Of a stretch of DNA of 64,000 nucleotides, positions 24,995-34,462 are shown in pieces (within the stretch, counting starts at the first letter, position 1; every line of letters starts with the position of its first letter). Under the pieces are notes generated by a model. It made no database searches and was not told the origin of the DNA. It saw only the letters and a program-made list of their open reading frames with translations. Source of the stretch: JAWXBG01 sp044375415. Lineage in GTDB: Bacteria; Bacteroidota; Bacteroidia; Flavobacteriales_D; Sanyastnellaceae. The stretch covers positions 8,154 to 72,153 of the forward strand of contig JBILMS010000009.1 of assembly GCA_044375415.1 (NCBI GenBank). Reading direction: 5' to 3'. The translations under genes were made by a program, and so were the position numbers.

Positions 24995-26821
24995 CTAACC
25001 CACAAGGGTGTCGCCATCCGGATACTTAAAATTATATTTCACAAATCTGCCGGCCAATGCAAATGCGATTGTAAAAGTTCCAACCCTGCCGACAAACATC
25101 GAAAGCGTGACAATGTATTTTCCTACATCTGTTAGTAAAGCTGTAACACCGGTCGACAAACCAACTGTACTAAAGGCGCTCACTTGTTCAAAGATCAAAT
25201 CTATGGCCGACCTGCCTGGCATTGCCAAAATGTGCCCCTCCGTAGTGCACAACAGCAAGCCTCCAATAAAGTTCATAATTACATACATGATGGCTATGGA
25301 ATATGCACTGCTCTTAAGAGCCGGACTAATAGTTCGTTTAAATAAAGTAGCGTGTTGACGGCCTGTCATCGATGCCCTTACATCGGCCCATATTATCGCT
25401 AAACTAGAAGTCTTGATACCACCTCCCGTTGAACTGCTGCTGGCACCAATGTACATGAGGGCCATGATGGTCATGATCGTAGGTACTGACAAAATAGTAA
25501 AGTCCACTGTATTGTATCCTGCAGTTCGCGGTGTTACACTTTGAAAAAAGGAGGCTGTAATCTGTCCAAAAAGTGATTTGCCGGCCAATACTCCATCCTT
25601 CTCAAAAAAGAAAAACATAGCTGCACCGATCACTACCAATGCCAATGAAAAATACAAGGCGATTTTACTTGAAAAAGAAATTCGCTTCCATGGATAACGC
25701 ATCCGAAGTCGGAGGCTTGATGGCTCGAACAATTCGAAAATAGTAAGAATACCCAATGCTCCAAAAAATATCAAAGCCATTACAACCCAATGAACGAGAT
25801 AGTTATCCTCTACGGCATCATTTATAAATCCATCAGTGAAAAGTGAGATACCGGCATTATTAAAAGAGGATATTGAATGGAAAATAGAATAAAAAATACG
25901 CTCTCCATTATCAACCCACTGAATACTAGGTTTCCAAAGGTAATATATGAGTATGGACCCAATTGCTTCAATAGATGTCGTCCAAAGAATCACCTTTCCT
26001 AACATTCCTCGCGCAGATAGAATATTGTCGCGATTTACAAAACCCTCGATCACTTGGTGCTGCTTTACTCCTACTCCGAATTTGGCGGCCAAGGCCAAAA
26101 AGCCTCCGAAAGCTATGATGTTCAATCCTCCGAGTTTGATCAACATTAAAATAACAAACTGACCTTTAAATGTAAAAATTACGTGAGGATCAACGGTCAT
26201 AAGTCCCGTTACACATGTTGAACTCGTGGCAGTAAATAATGCGTCCACAAAGGAAATGCTTCCTGCTGTTGTCATCTGTGGAAGCATCAACAAAAAGGTT
26301 CCCCCGCCTATGATGAACACAAAACTCATTACAAAAATAAAAGCAGGATTTACCTTGAACTTCGGTAGCAGATCGCTATTGCGGGCAAATTCAGTGACAA
26401 CAATGATGAGAAAATAGAACTGCACTAAAACCGTTGATATATCAGCAAAATACGTAACGCCCATACTTTCCGCAATAGTTCCCGTTATAAGCCTTCCAAA
26501 TAAACTATAGCAAATTCCTTCAATGATAAGGATGAGCATTATGAGACCTTCAAACCACGAATTCCGGATGAATTGCCGCGGATTAAAATCGTATATAATC
26601 TTAGTCAGATAGTGAATGACATAAAAAATGAAACTACCCTTTATGATAGCGAAAGCAACTTTCTCGTCTTGAACTGTCAAGGGAAAACCATACATCCAAA
26701 GGATAGTACCAATGGCCAGGACGGTGACCAACATATTGAAAACCTTGAACACACCCAGTGTGCGTTCTTTGTTTTTAAACAAATACAGATTTATTCGCTC
26801 CCGTATTTGTTGCCAATTCAT
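24995..26821 (-). CDS. trkH: TrkH/KtrB-family potassium uptake channel subunit
   Basis: 608 residues, very hydrophobic, with the four pore-loop repeats of the superfamily: SSTCVTGL, SFNNAGIS, TPRTAGYNT and FSTVGLSTG; the selectivity-filter glycines are all present. It imports K+ and normally needs a cytoplasmic TrkA/KtrA ring, but no such gene is adjacent, so the partner must be elsewhere. About 100 extra N-terminal residues with additional helices precede the core, as is common in Bacteroidota. Its start overlaps the stop of the kinase gene (ATGA). Confidence 0.92.
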   Translation of the reverse strand: MNWQQIRERINLYLFKNKERTLGVFKVFNMLVTVLAIGTILWMYGFPLTVQDEKVAFAIIKGSFIFYVIHYLTKIIYDFNPRQFIRNSWFEGLIMLILIIEGICYSLFGRLITGTIAESMGVTYFADISTVLVQFYFLIIVVTEFARNSDLLPKFKVNPAFIFVMSFVFIIGGGTFLLMLPQMTTAGSISFVDALFTATSSTCVTGLMTVDPHVIFTFKGQFVILMLIKLGGLNIIAFGGFLALAAKFGVGVKQHQVIEGFVNRDNILSARGMLGKVILWTTSIEAIGSILIYYLWKPSIQWVDNGERIFYSIFHSISSFNNAGISLFTDGFINDAVEDNYLVHWVVMALIFFGALGILTIFELFEPSSLRLRMRYPWKRISFSSKIALYFSLALVVIGAAMFFFFEKDGVLAGKSLFGQITASFFQSVTPRTAGYNTVDFTILSVPTIMTIMALMYIGASSSSTGGGIKTSSLAIIWADVRASMTGRQHATLFKRTISPALKSSAYSIAIMYVIMNFIGGLLLCTTEGHILAMPGRSAIDLIFEQVSAFSTVGLSTGVTALLTDVGKYIVTLSMFVGRVGTFTIAFALAGRFVKYNFKYPDGDTLVG

Positions 26822-27816
26822 ATTGAAATGTGATTCAGTGCTTCGTGGAAAAGTCTGTTTTTATCTACCGGAACCACTCCAACATTCTCACAGACAAGAC
26901 CTCCGGCAAGGTTGGACAATTTGGCCATTTCGAGCGAATTCACTCCACATGCTAGTGCCAATGAGGCAACACTAATAACTGTATCGCCGGCACCACTGAC
27001 ATCCAAAATCTCGCGTTCGTGAGCTTTGTCGTGAGCAAATTCATTTCCTGCTTTTACAACTACACCTTGTTCCGACAATGTAACCAAAGTGATTTTATTT
27101 TGGAGCTTCGATTCCATTTTATCTATGGATTGACGGAGCATTTCAAAATTACTTTTCGGGAAATCCACATTTAAACCTTCTCTGAGTTCTTTCAAATTGG
27201 GTTTAAACAGAGTACAATTTTTGTACGCGAAAAAATTCTCCTTCTTGGGATCAACAGTTGTAGGAATACCACGCTTGTTGGCCATCGCAATTACTCTTTC
27301 AATAATTTGCAAAGTGAGAACACCTTTGTTGTAATCCTCAAAAATAATTACATCGGGTTTTCTCTTTTCAATGGCTACCTCAATGCATCCTAGAAGGTTT
27401 CTCTCATCTGTTGGCGACAAAGGAGCCGTAATTTCTTCATCGACGCGCAACATATGATGACCGGCACTTATGACACGCGTTTTTACTGTTGTAATTCGAG
27501 ATGGAGAATCTATGATGCCCTCGGTAGAAAAGCCTTTACTCTTGAGTTCACTTCGGAAAATGTCGCCATTATTATCGTCTCCAATGACGGAACATATTAT
27601 TGCGTTTGCACCCAAACTCTGCACATTTAATGCAACGTTGGCTGCACCTCCCAAGCGCTTTTCTGTTCGCTTTACCTGAACTACAGGCACAGGCGCTTCA
27701 GGAGAAATCCGGTCCACAGAACCGAAGTAATAAGAATCGATCATAACATCACCGATAACAAGAGCGGTGAGGTGATTAAATCGGTCAAAAAGTTGCTGTA
27801 TTTCCGAAGGGTTCAA
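26818..27816 (-). CDS. D-glycero-beta-D-manno-heptose-7-phosphate kinase (HldE kinase domain, RfaE1)
   Basis: 332 residues of the PfkB/ribokinase family. Motifs: GDVMIDSYYFGSVDRISPEAPVP (the HldE-type N-terminus), RLGGAANVALNVQSLGA, IFEDYNKGVL and the catalytic DVSGAGDTV. It phosphorylates heptose-7-phosphate at C1 for ADP-heptose and LPS core synthesis. The C-terminal nucleotidyltransferase domain of enterobacterial HldE is absent, so a separate RfaE2 is expected elsewhere. The start is TTG (27814-27816); no ATG lies between it and the in-frame upstream region. It is 18 bp after the aminotransferase stop and overlaps trkH by 4 bp. Confidence 0.88.
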   Translation of the reverse strand: MNPSEIQQLFDRFNHLTALVIGDVMIDSYYFGSVDRISPEAPVPVVQVKRTEKRLGGAANVALNVQSLGANAIICSVIGDDNNGDIFRSELKSKGFSTEGIIDSPSRITTVKTRVISAGHHMLRVDEEITAPLSPTDERNLLGCIEVAIEKRKPDVIIFEDYNKGVLTLQIIERVIAMANKRGIPTTVDPKKENFFAYKNCTLFKPNLKELREGLNVDFPKSNFEMLRQSIDKMESKLQNKITLVTLSEQGVVVKAGNEFAHDKAHEREILDVSGAGDTVISVASLALACGVNSLEMAKLSNLAGGLVCENVGVVPVDKNRLFHEALNHISI

Positions 27817-27834
27817 TCTAAATCAGTCGTTTAA

Positions 27835-29052
27835 TTAGTTCAATAATGCAAGTCCGTTCTTTATTCTTTTCATGGCTTCAACCAATTTTTCATCGCTGGT
27901 TGCATAGGAGATTCTAATACTTTCAGGCCCTCCAAATGCTTCACCGGAAACGACCGCCACATGCTGTGTTTCGAGCAACCACATTGCTAAATCGTTAGAG
28001 TCTTTTATAGTCCTACCATTATGGCTTTTCCCAAAGTAATATGATACATCAGGAAAAAAGTAGAAAGCTCCTTCCGGAAGATTTACTTTGATATTGGGAA
28101 TTTCCTTAAGCAGATTAAAAACAAGATCACGGCGTTTGTGGAAAACATCTACCATGTATTTAACATGAGTCACGTCGGCGAGAACTGCGGCTTTGGTGGC
28201 CATTTGAGCAATGGTATTGGCTCCACTTGTAATTTGTCCTTGCATTTTGATGCATGCGTCAACAATCCATTTCGGTCCAGCCATATATCCCATTCTCCAA
28301 CCCGTCATGGCAAAAGCTTTGGATACTCCATTTACCGTAACTGTTCGATCCCACATGCCTTCAATTGAGGCAATACTTGCCGTATGCCCCGTGAAGTTTA
28401 TGTGCTCATAAATTTCATCGCTGATTACGTATAGGTTTTCATTAGCCAAGATAACTTGCGCAAAAGATTCCAGTTCCGATTTAGAATAGACTGAACCGGT
28501 AGGGTTTGAAGGCGAACTGTAAATAACGAGTTTGGTTTTAGTCGTTACAGCTGCACTTAATTCTTCCGGAGTCATTTTGAAATCATTCTCCACTTTTGAA
28601 GGAATGGTAATTACAACCCCTCCTGCCAATCTCACCAGCTCGGCGTAACTTACCCAAAATGGCGCAGGCAGAATTACTTCATCTCCCGGATTGATTAAGG
28701 AGAATATTATGTTGGCTATGCATTGCTTCGCTCCTGTGCTCACCAAAATTTCGGTTGGCTGATAACGTAGCCCATTGTCTCTTAAAAATTTTGCGGCAAT
28801 AGCTTCCCTCACATCAGCAAACCCATTAACAGGTGGGTAATGTGTGACATTATTTCGGATGGCAGCAATAGCCGCTTCTTTAATAAAGTCCGGGGTATCG
28901 AAGTCAGGTTCTCCCAAAGAGAGGCTCACCACGTCATGTCCTGCGGCGGTCATTTCGCGCGCCAGACGGGCCATTGCCAGAGTCGCAGATTCGTTGAGAC
29001 CTTTCATCATCACCGATACTTCTCCAACACGACCTTTAAGGGTTTCTTGCAT
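27835..29052 (-). CDS. Aspartate aminotransferase-type PLP enzyme (class I, subgroup I-gamma)
   Basis: 405 residues. It has all class I aminotransferase features: SLSLGEPDFDTPDFI, THYPPVNGFADVREAI, STGAKQCIANI, SSPSNPTGSVYS, SDEIYEHI, and SKAFAMTGWRMGYM with the PLP-binding lysine, then RISYATS with the carboxylate-binding arginine. It probably interconverts aspartate and oxaloacetate; prephenate is a possible second substrate in this subgroup, which would fit aroA in the same operon. It heads the five-gene operon. Confidence 0.9.
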   Translation of the reverse strand: MQETLKGRVGEVSVMMKGLNESATLAMARLAREMTAAGHDVVSLSLGEPDFDTPDFIKEAAIAAIRNNVTHYPPVNGFADVREAIAAKFLRDNGLRYQPTEILVSTGAKQCIANIIFSLINPGDEVILPAPFWVSYAELVRLAGGVVITIPSKVENDFKMTPEELSAAVTTKTKLVIYSSPSNPTGSVYSKSELESFAQVILANENLYVISDEIYEHINFTGHTASIASIEGMWDRTVTVNGVSKAFAMTGWRMGYMAGPKWIVDACIKMQGQITSGANTIAQMATKAAVLADVTHVKYMVDVFHKRRDLVFNLLKEIPNIKVNLPEGAFYFFPDVSYYFGKSHNGRTIKDSNDLAMWLLETQHVAVVSGEAFGGPESIRISYATSDEKLVEAMKRIKNGLALLN

Positions 29053-29087
29053 GTTTACATATTTTGGGGCTATGCCCGCTAAACCGA

Positions 29088-29095
29088 CAAAACTA
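29088..29095 (-). promoter_or_regulatory. Candidate -7 element of the aminotransferase-aroA operon
   Basis: On the minus strand TAGTTTTG matches TAnnTTTG, about 35 nt upstream of the ATG at 29052. No good TTG is seen at 18-20 nt further up. Confidence 0.45.
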
Positions 29096-29181
29096 AAGAT
29101 TGACTAGTAAATTCTATGGAAATAAATGCGGATAATTGCGAACAGTAAACAATTGGTTGCTACCCCTAAAAGAAAACTCGC

Positions 29182-30057
29182 TTGCGAACTCAAATCATTG
29201 TTAATGGTTCACGTCGAAAAGCTCTAAAAAGAGCGCTAGACCTGAATTCCAGGCTCAACGACTCTCTGGTTCTTGAAACTAAGCATCAGGGGCATGCCCT
29301 CGAATTAGCCGAAAGGGCCTGCGGACAATGTGAATTACTTGTGTCTGTAGGGGGTGATGGAATGCTCCACGAGGTTGTAAATGGGGTTATGAAACAGCCC
29401 GACTTTGACCTTCGACCCGCTATTGCTGTACTTAAAGCAGGTACGGGTAATGATTTCGCTCGAAACTTGAGTTATAGTTCTTTTCCTGAACTGTTGGCCA
29501 AGGCTATAAGGGAGGGCAACTTTGGCAAACTCGACCTTGGCCTAATCCAACACGGTAATGGAGAAAGCATATATCTGGTAAACGCCATGGATGCAGGTTT
29601 TGGCTATGATACCGTATTTAGAATTCGAAAGACGCCTGCTTTAGTTCCGCGTCCACTTGTTTTCCCAATAGGAATTTTGTCAACGTTTCTGACCTACAAA
29701 GCATCCGAATTGGAGTGTATTGCCGATAACTTTCATTTCTCGGGAAAATGTCTGACTGCCGTGGTAGCCAACGGGCCCTGGTTTGGCGGGGGAATAGGGA
29801 TAGCACCGGAGGCACAGCTGAACGATGGTTATCTTGATTTGACTATCGTCGGAAATGTCGGGATGACAGACTTTCTGAGACATCTCCCGGCACTAAAAAA
29901 AGCCGAAAAAATCAATCACCCCGAGGTGATTTATATCAAAACAAAAGAAGTAAAACTCATTGGAAAGGGAGGTTTCGAAGTGGATGGCGAACTTCCTGTC
30001 TTTTCCTTGCCTGTGCACATTAAAGTAGTGCCCTCTGCTGTAAAATTATTGGTGTGA
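29182..30057 (+). CDS. Diacylglycerol/lipid kinase family protein (YegS-like)
   Basis: 291 residues with the DAGK catalytic domain: IIVNGSRRK at the start, SVGGDGMLHEVVNGVM (nucleotide-binding GGDG), AVLKAGTGNDFARNL, DLGLI, GGGIGIAPEAQLNDGYLDLTIV and FEVDGE. It phosphorylates a lipid such as diacylglycerol at the membrane face. The start is TTG at 29182; an in-frame TAA lies 15 nt upstream, so no earlier start exists. It stands alone, divergent from the aminotransferase operon and convergent with the PaaI gene. Confidence 0.9.
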   Translation: MRTQIIVNGSRRKALKRALDLNSRLNDSLVLETKHQGHALELAERACGQCELLVSVGGDGMLHEVVNGVMKQPDFDLRPAIAVLKAGTGNDFARNLSYSSFPELLAKAIREGNFGKLDLGLIQHGNGESIYLVNAMDAGFGYDTVFRIRKTPALVPRPLVFPIGILSTFLTYKASELECIADNFHFSGKCLTAVVANGPWFGGGIGIAPEAQLNDGYLDLTIVGNVGMTDFLRHLPALKKAEKINHPEVIYIKTKEVKLIGKGGFEVDGELPVFSLPVHIKVVPSAVKLLV

Positions 30058-30069
30058 AATGTTGGTGTT

Positions 30070-30498
30070 TTAAGATTCTTCGATCCACTTTTTGCCGGTG
30101 CGATAAACCGTGCCTTTAAAAAAAGCTACCACCTTTTGATCCTGATTTTTCACGTTTATGTAATACAGTCCCGTGCCTCTGGTAAGATTTTTTTCCTCTA
30201 CTTCGGTGGTAAGGACATCCCCTTCTTTAACCGGTGCTACATGAGATATAGAGGTTTCAATACTTACGGATTGAATACCGTGGCTGTTGCTTGCAAACGC
30301 AAGAGCACTGTCGGCCAACGAATAAGTAATTCCTCCATGCGCGATTGAAAATCCATTAAGCATCTCTTTTCTCACTGTCATTCGAAGAACCGAAATACCC
30401 GGTCCATCTTGTATTCTTTCGATACCCAACCACTGTGACATGGGGTCATTGTTGTACATCATGTCTACGACACGAGTGGCGAGTTCCTGTTCAGTCAT
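30070..30498 (-). CDS. paaI: PaaI-family hotdog thioesterase
   Basis: 142 residues, hotdog fold. The motif NGFSIAHGGITYSLADSALAFASN contains the HGG and Asp residues used by PaaI, which hydrolyses phenylacetyl- and hydroxyphenylacetyl-CoA thioesters. No other phenylacetate-degradation gene is nearby, so it may serve as a general house-cleaning thioesterase. It overlaps the upstream ABC-transporter gene by 8 bp and is the last gene of a truA-ABC-paaI unit. Confidence 0.87.
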   Translation of the reverse strand: MTEQELATRVVDMMYNNDPMSQWLGIERIQDGPGISVLRMTVRKEMLNGFSIAHGGITYSLADSALAFASNSHGIQSVSIETSISHVAPVKEGDVLTTEVEEKNLTRGTGLYYINVKNQDQKVVAFFKGTVYRTGKKWIEES

Positions 30499-32248
30499 TT
30501 GTCGAATTTATAAACTGAAGCAAAAATAACTTTCTGTACAGACCATTTGCCTCCATTAATTGCTCGTGAGTTCCTATTTCTACAATTTTACCTTCATCCA
30601 TCACGGCAATCTGGTCGGCTTTCTGTATAGTACTTAATCTGTGAGCAATAACCACCGAAGTCCTGTTTTTGGTCAATTGAGCGGTGGCATAACTGATTAA
30701 TCTCTCCGATTCCGAATCGATGGAAGATGTGGCTTCATCTAGAATAAGTATGCGCGGTTTTGTGACATACGCTCTTACAAAGGATATCAATTGTCGCTGC
30801 CCCACCGAAAGCATTCCTCCTCGCTCATGTACATTGTACTCATAACCTCCCGGTAAAGCCATTATGAAATCGTGAACCCCTACTTCTTTTGCCCCTTGAA
30901 TAACCTGTTCTCTGGATATCCCGGGATCTCTCAGTGTTATGTTGTTGTGAATACTATCTGAAAAAAGGAAAACATCTTGCAACACCAATCCAACATTGCG
31001 GCGAAGAGAATCAAGCTTGTAGTCTGTCAAAACTCGACCATCAAGTCGCACATCGCCTTTTTGGTATTCATAAAAACGATTGAACATATTCACTAAACTG
31101 CTTTTCCCTGAACCGGTAGCTCCCACTATGGCGGTCATTTTTCCGGCAGGAATATGGAGGTTTAATCCTCGGAGAACCCAGTTTTCATTGGTGTAAGCAA
31201 ACCATAAATCGGTGCAGTCCAATTCGCCTTTTACATCGGAAGCGTCTATATTTCCTTCATCGACTTCTCCCTCTTTTGTTTCAAAAACTTTAAACACGCG
31301 CTCAGCATTCACAACCCCCATCTGCAAAACATTAAAATTATCTGCCATTTGTCGGATAGGTCGATACATCATTGTGATAAAAAGTGAAAAGGATAATAAA
31401 GCTCCCGGTTCCATCCGAGAAACCATAGCAGCTCCGACACCCCACCACAACATGAGAGCAATACTAGCTGCAGACAATAATTCTACTACCGGAAAAAAAA
31501 CTGAATATGCCCAAATCCCGCGAATATGAGCATCTCGATGTTGCTTGTTGATGTTTTCGAATTTATGTCCTTCTCTTTCTTCCTGATTAAAAATCTGCAC
31601 AATGTTCATCCCGGTTACGTGTTCCTGAATAAAAACATTAATTCGCGCAACCTCATTTCGGACATCCTGAAACGACTTGCGAACTGCAACTTGGAATAAT
31701 CGTGTTGCATAAATCAAAATGGGAATTGGAATCAGAACAATCAAGGTCATCTGCCAATCCATGTAGAACATATACCCAACTATAACAATCAATTTGAGTA
31801 CGTCGCGCATAATGTCCAATAGGCCTACACTAAATACTTCGGCAATACCGTCGATGTCGCTAATCAAACGTGTTACAAATTGACCGACAGGTGTTTTATC
31901 GAAATACTTTAAGCGAAAACGAATTACATGCTGATACAGCTCAGAACGCATGTCGAGTGTGATGCTTTGAGCTACTTTATTGGCAAGATAGGTTTGAAAA
32001 AATTGAATACCCGCTTCAATAATCAATACTAAAACGAACAAGATGGACAAACGAAGTACGTCCCACTCCTGACCAACGAAAAGGTGATCGTCCACAATTC
32101 GTTGAACCAAAACCGGACGAACCGGACTCATTCCAGCCAATATCAACACCAAAACAACGGTAATCCAGAATATTCCACGATAAGGTCCCGACCGCTGATA
32201 CAATTGACGGAACATATTAAAACTGAAAGCTTGTCCTTTTTCGGCCAT
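30491..32248 (-). CDS. ABC exporter, fused permease-ATPase (MsbA-like)
   Basis: 585 residues. The N-terminal ~320 residues hold six transmembrane helices with the exporter coupling region (FDKTPVGQFVTRLISDID). The ATPase follows: Walker A GATGSGKSSL, Q-loop VLQDVFLFS, signature LSVGQRQL, Walker B ILILDEATSSID, and H-loop VIAHRL. A homodimer would export lipids or drugs from the inner membrane. It lies 8 bp after truA. Confidence 0.9.
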   Translation of the reverse strand: MAEKGQAFSFNMFRQLYQRSGPYRGIFWITVVLVLILAGMSPVRPVLVQRIVDDHLFVGQEWDVLRLSILFVLVLIIEAGIQFFQTYLANKVAQSITLDMRSELYQHVIRFRLKYFDKTPVGQFVTRLISDIDGIAEVFSVGLLDIMRDVLKLIVIVGYMFYMDWQMTLIVLIPIPILIYATRLFQVAVRKSFQDVRNEVARINVFIQEHVTGMNIVQIFNQEEREGHKFENINKQHRDAHIRGIWAYSVFFPVVELLSAASIALMLWWGVGAAMVSRMEPGALLSFSLFITMMYRPIRQMADNFNVLQMGVVNAERVFKVFETKEGEVDEGNIDASDVKGELDCTDLWFAYTNENWVLRGLNLHIPAGKMTAIVGATGSGKSSLVNMFNRFYEYQKGDVRLDGRVLTDYKLDSLRRNVGLVLQDVFLFSDSIHNNITLRDPGISREQVIQGAKEVGVHDFIMALPGGYEYNVHERGGMLSVGQRQLISFVRAYVTKPRILILDEATSSIDSESERLISYATAQLTKNRTSVVIAHRLSTIQKADQIAVMDEGKIVEIGTHEQLMEANGLYRKLFLLQFINSTND

Positions 32249-32256
32249 TATATTTT

Positions 32257-33051
32257 TCAGAGATAGGGATACTTGATGTCGGTAAGGTGCAGACCTTTTG
32301 CTTTTGCCGTATCGCCCGCCAAAGTTCTATTTCCACTATCAAGCACTTCTTCAAACTGAGCAAGTGTCATTTTGTTCTTTCCTACATCGAGCATGGTACC
32401 CACAATGGAGCGAACCATACTTCGCAAAAATCTATCGGCGGTGATATTAAAATATAAACTCGTCCCCTCTTGACGCCATTGTGCAAAACGCAGATCACAA
32501 ATAGTGGTTCTTTGACCGCCACCGGTTCTGCTAAAACATGCAAAATCTCTCCGAAGAGGAAGTAAAGCAGCAGCTTCATTCATCTTGTCGAGATCGAGTG
32601 GAAACGGAATGTAAGATGAAAATGGATGAACAAAAGGATCTCGCTTTTGATGAATGCAATATTCATAACTGCGTTCGGTAGCATCGAAACGAGTGTGTGC
32701 TTTATCGTGCACACGAATTACCTCATGCACTGCAATGTCCCAAGGTAAAACTTGATTAATCCTAAAGAAAAAAATCTCTAAATCCTCTATTTCCTTTTCA
32801 GCATCAAAATGCAAATAAAATTTTCGAGCATGTACCCCTGCATCGGTGCGTCCACAACCCGTGGTGATCACCTTTTCCTGATGAAGCAATTTACCCAAGG
32901 CCTTCTCCATTTCTGCTTGAACGGTATTTCCATTGGGTTGTCGTTGCCAGCCATGGTAAAGAGTTCCGTCGTACGAAAGATGTAAAAAATAGCGGGGTCG
33001 CATCGGAGCTTCAGCTAATTCTTCCGGTATTTCTTCCATAGAATCTGTCAT
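32257..33051 (-). CDS. truA: tRNA pseudouridine38-40 synthase
   Basis: 264 residues. It isomerises U38-U40 in the anticodon stem-loop. Motifs: LSYDGTLYHGWQRQPN, the catalytic GCGRTDAGVHA with the nucleophilic Asp, FDATERSYEY, and FLRSMVRSIVGTMLDVG. About 16 residues precede the usual family start; Met17 is an alternative start, but the ATG at 33049-33051 is accepted. First gene of the truA-ABC-paaI unit. Confidence 0.95.
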   Translation of the reverse strand: MTDSMEEIPEELAEAPMRPRYFLHLSYDGTLYHGWQRQPNGNTVQAEMEKALGKLLHQEKVITTGCGRTDAGVHARKFYLHFDAEKEIEDLEIFFFRINQVLPWDIAVHEVIRVHDKAHTRFDATERSYEYCIHQKRDPFVHPFSSYIPFPLDLDKMNEAAALLPLRRDFACFSRTGGGQRTTICDLRFAQWRQEGTSLYFNITADRFLRSMVRSIVGTMLDVGKNKMTLAQFEEVLDSGNRTLAGDTAKAKGLHLTDIKYPYL

Positions 33052-33067
33052 ATATCATTTACAAGAA

Positions 33068-33091
33068 AGGGCAGGAAATAACTCCTGCCCT
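33068..33091 (-). terminator. Terminator hairpin after the alpha-oxoamine synthase gene
   Basis: AGGGCAGGA (33068-33076) pairs with TCCTGCCCT (33083-33091) with a 6-nt loop. On the minus strand it is followed by a broken T run (TTTCTTGT), so it is strong in the stem and weak in the tail. Confidence 0.7.
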
Positions 33092-33116
33092 CTGTTGATT
33101 TAATTTGTTCTCTTTA

Positions 33117-34361
33117 TCAAGACCAGTTGGCAATTTTTTCGCCCTGGTATTCGCCGGCTTGAAGTTTTTCCCGTACCTTCTTGAAGCAATCAATAGTGTA
33201 AGCTACATCTTCCAATGTATGCACTACTGTCGGGATCAAACGAAGCATGATTACATCTTTTGGTACAACCGGGTAAACCACAATTGAACAGAAAATTGCA
33301 TATCTCTCGCGGAGATCTAATGTCAAATTGGTCGCCTCTCCCAACGTGCCTTTCAGAAATATTGGTGTGACAACCGAATTCGTTTTACCTATATCGAAAC
33401 CTGATTCCTTCAAACCCGATTGCAAAGCTCGAGCTACATTCCATAAACCCTCTTGCAGATCAGGTCTAGTGCGCATCATTTCCAATCTTTTGATAGCTCC
33501 CAAAACGATTGGAAGTGGAAGTGACTTGGCAAAAGTTTGTGAACGCATGTTGTATCGCATAAACTCGATCACATGTTTTTCGCTGGCAACGAAAGCGCCA
33601 ATAGTAGCCATTGACTTTGCAAAGGTTCCGAAATAAACGTCGATGTCCTTTTGAACACCTTGAACATCACCTGCTCCGCGGCCACAATCGCCAATGGTTC
33701 CAAAACCATGAGCATCATCAACGAAAAGACGAAATCCGTATTCCTTTTTAAACGAAACAATCGATTTTAAATCTCCCATATCTCCGGCCATTCCGAAAAC
33801 TCCTTCGGTAATTACCAAGATTCCACCGCCTGTTTTATCTGTAATCGATTTAGCGTGTTTTAATTGCTTTTCGAAGCTCACCATGTCGTTGTGTTGAAAA
33901 ACAAAACGTTTTCCCTGATGCAAACGAAGTCCATCTATAATGCAAGCATGACATTCACTGTCGTAGACAATTACGTCATGTCGACCCACCATACATTCGA
34001 TGGCCGACATACAACCTTGATAACCGAAATTCAACAAGAAAGCATCCTCCTTTTCCATGAAAGAGGCGAGGTCGTTTTCGAGTTGTTCGTGGTAACTGGT
34101 TTGACCGCTCATCATACGAGCGCCCATCGGATAGGCCATGCCCCACTGAGCAGCGGCATCAGCATCTACTTTGCGCACTTCCGGGTCGTTGGCTAATCCA
34201 AGGTAATTATTCAAACTCCAAACGAGTACTTTTTTACCTCTAAAGTTCATGTGCGCTCCCAGTTCACCTTCCAATTTGGGAAAGGAGAAATATCCGTGAG
34301 ACTCTTTCATGTGCTGACCGATAGGTCCGCGGTTGTTTTTTATCTTTTCGAAAATATCCAC
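33117..34361 (-). CDS. Alpha-oxoamine synthase (serine palmitoyltransferase-like)
   Basis: 414 residues, fold-I PLP enzyme. Motifs: SLNNYLGLANDPEV, GARMMSGQTSYHEQLE, FVDDAHGFGTIG, and GTFAKSMATIGAF with the PLP lysine. The family joins an amino acid to an acyl-CoA; members include serine palmitoyltransferase, glycine C-acetyltransferase and 8-amino-7-oxononanoate synthase. The resemblance to Bacteroidota SPT-like proteins suggests a sphingolipid or sulfonolipid base, but the substrate (Ser, Gly, cysteate) cannot be read from sequence. The start is GTG (34359-34361). It is a single-gene unit with its own promoter. Confidence 0.85.
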   Translation of the reverse strand: MDIFEKIKNNRGPIGQHMKESHGYFSFPKLEGELGAHMNFRGKKVLVWSLNNYLGLANDPEVRKVDADAAAQWGMAYPMGARMMSGQTSYHEQLENDLASFMEKEDAFLLNFGYQGCMSAIECMVGRHDVIVYDSECHACIIDGLRLHQGKRFVFQHNDMVSFEKQLKHAKSITDKTGGGILVITEGVFGMAGDMGDLKSIVSFKKEYGFRLFVDDAHGFGTIGDCGRGAGDVQGVQKDIDVYFGTFAKSMATIGAFVASEKHVIEFMRYNMRSQTFAKSLPLPIVLGAIKRLEMMRTRPDLQEGLWNVARALQSGLKESGFDIGKTNSVVTPIFLKGTLGEATNLTLDLRERYAIFCSIVVYPVVPKDVIMLRLIPTVVHTLEDVAYTIDCFKKVREKLQAGEYQGEKIANWS

Positions 34362-34386
34362 TGCAGTATGTGTTGATTTGCGACCG

Positions 34387-34415
34387 CAAACCTACATGAA
34401 AAATCGTGATCTCAA
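34387..34415 (-). promoter_or_regulatory. Bacteroidota promoter (TTG-N18-TAGGTTTG)
   Basis: Minus strand TAGGTTTG at 34387-34394 with TTG at 34413-34415, spacer 18 nt, upstream of the oxoamine synthase gene. The implied leader is about 20 nt. Confidence 0.6.
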
Positions 34416-34462
34416 GGATTGGCTTACGCACAATGAAATCAACCGTTTGTGGAGAACCTATA

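Noticed and set aside
30070..30498. PaaI as a sign of a phenylacetate degradation cluster
   Set aside because: No paaABCDE, paaK or ring-cleavage genes are nearby; the gene is with an ABC exporter and truA.
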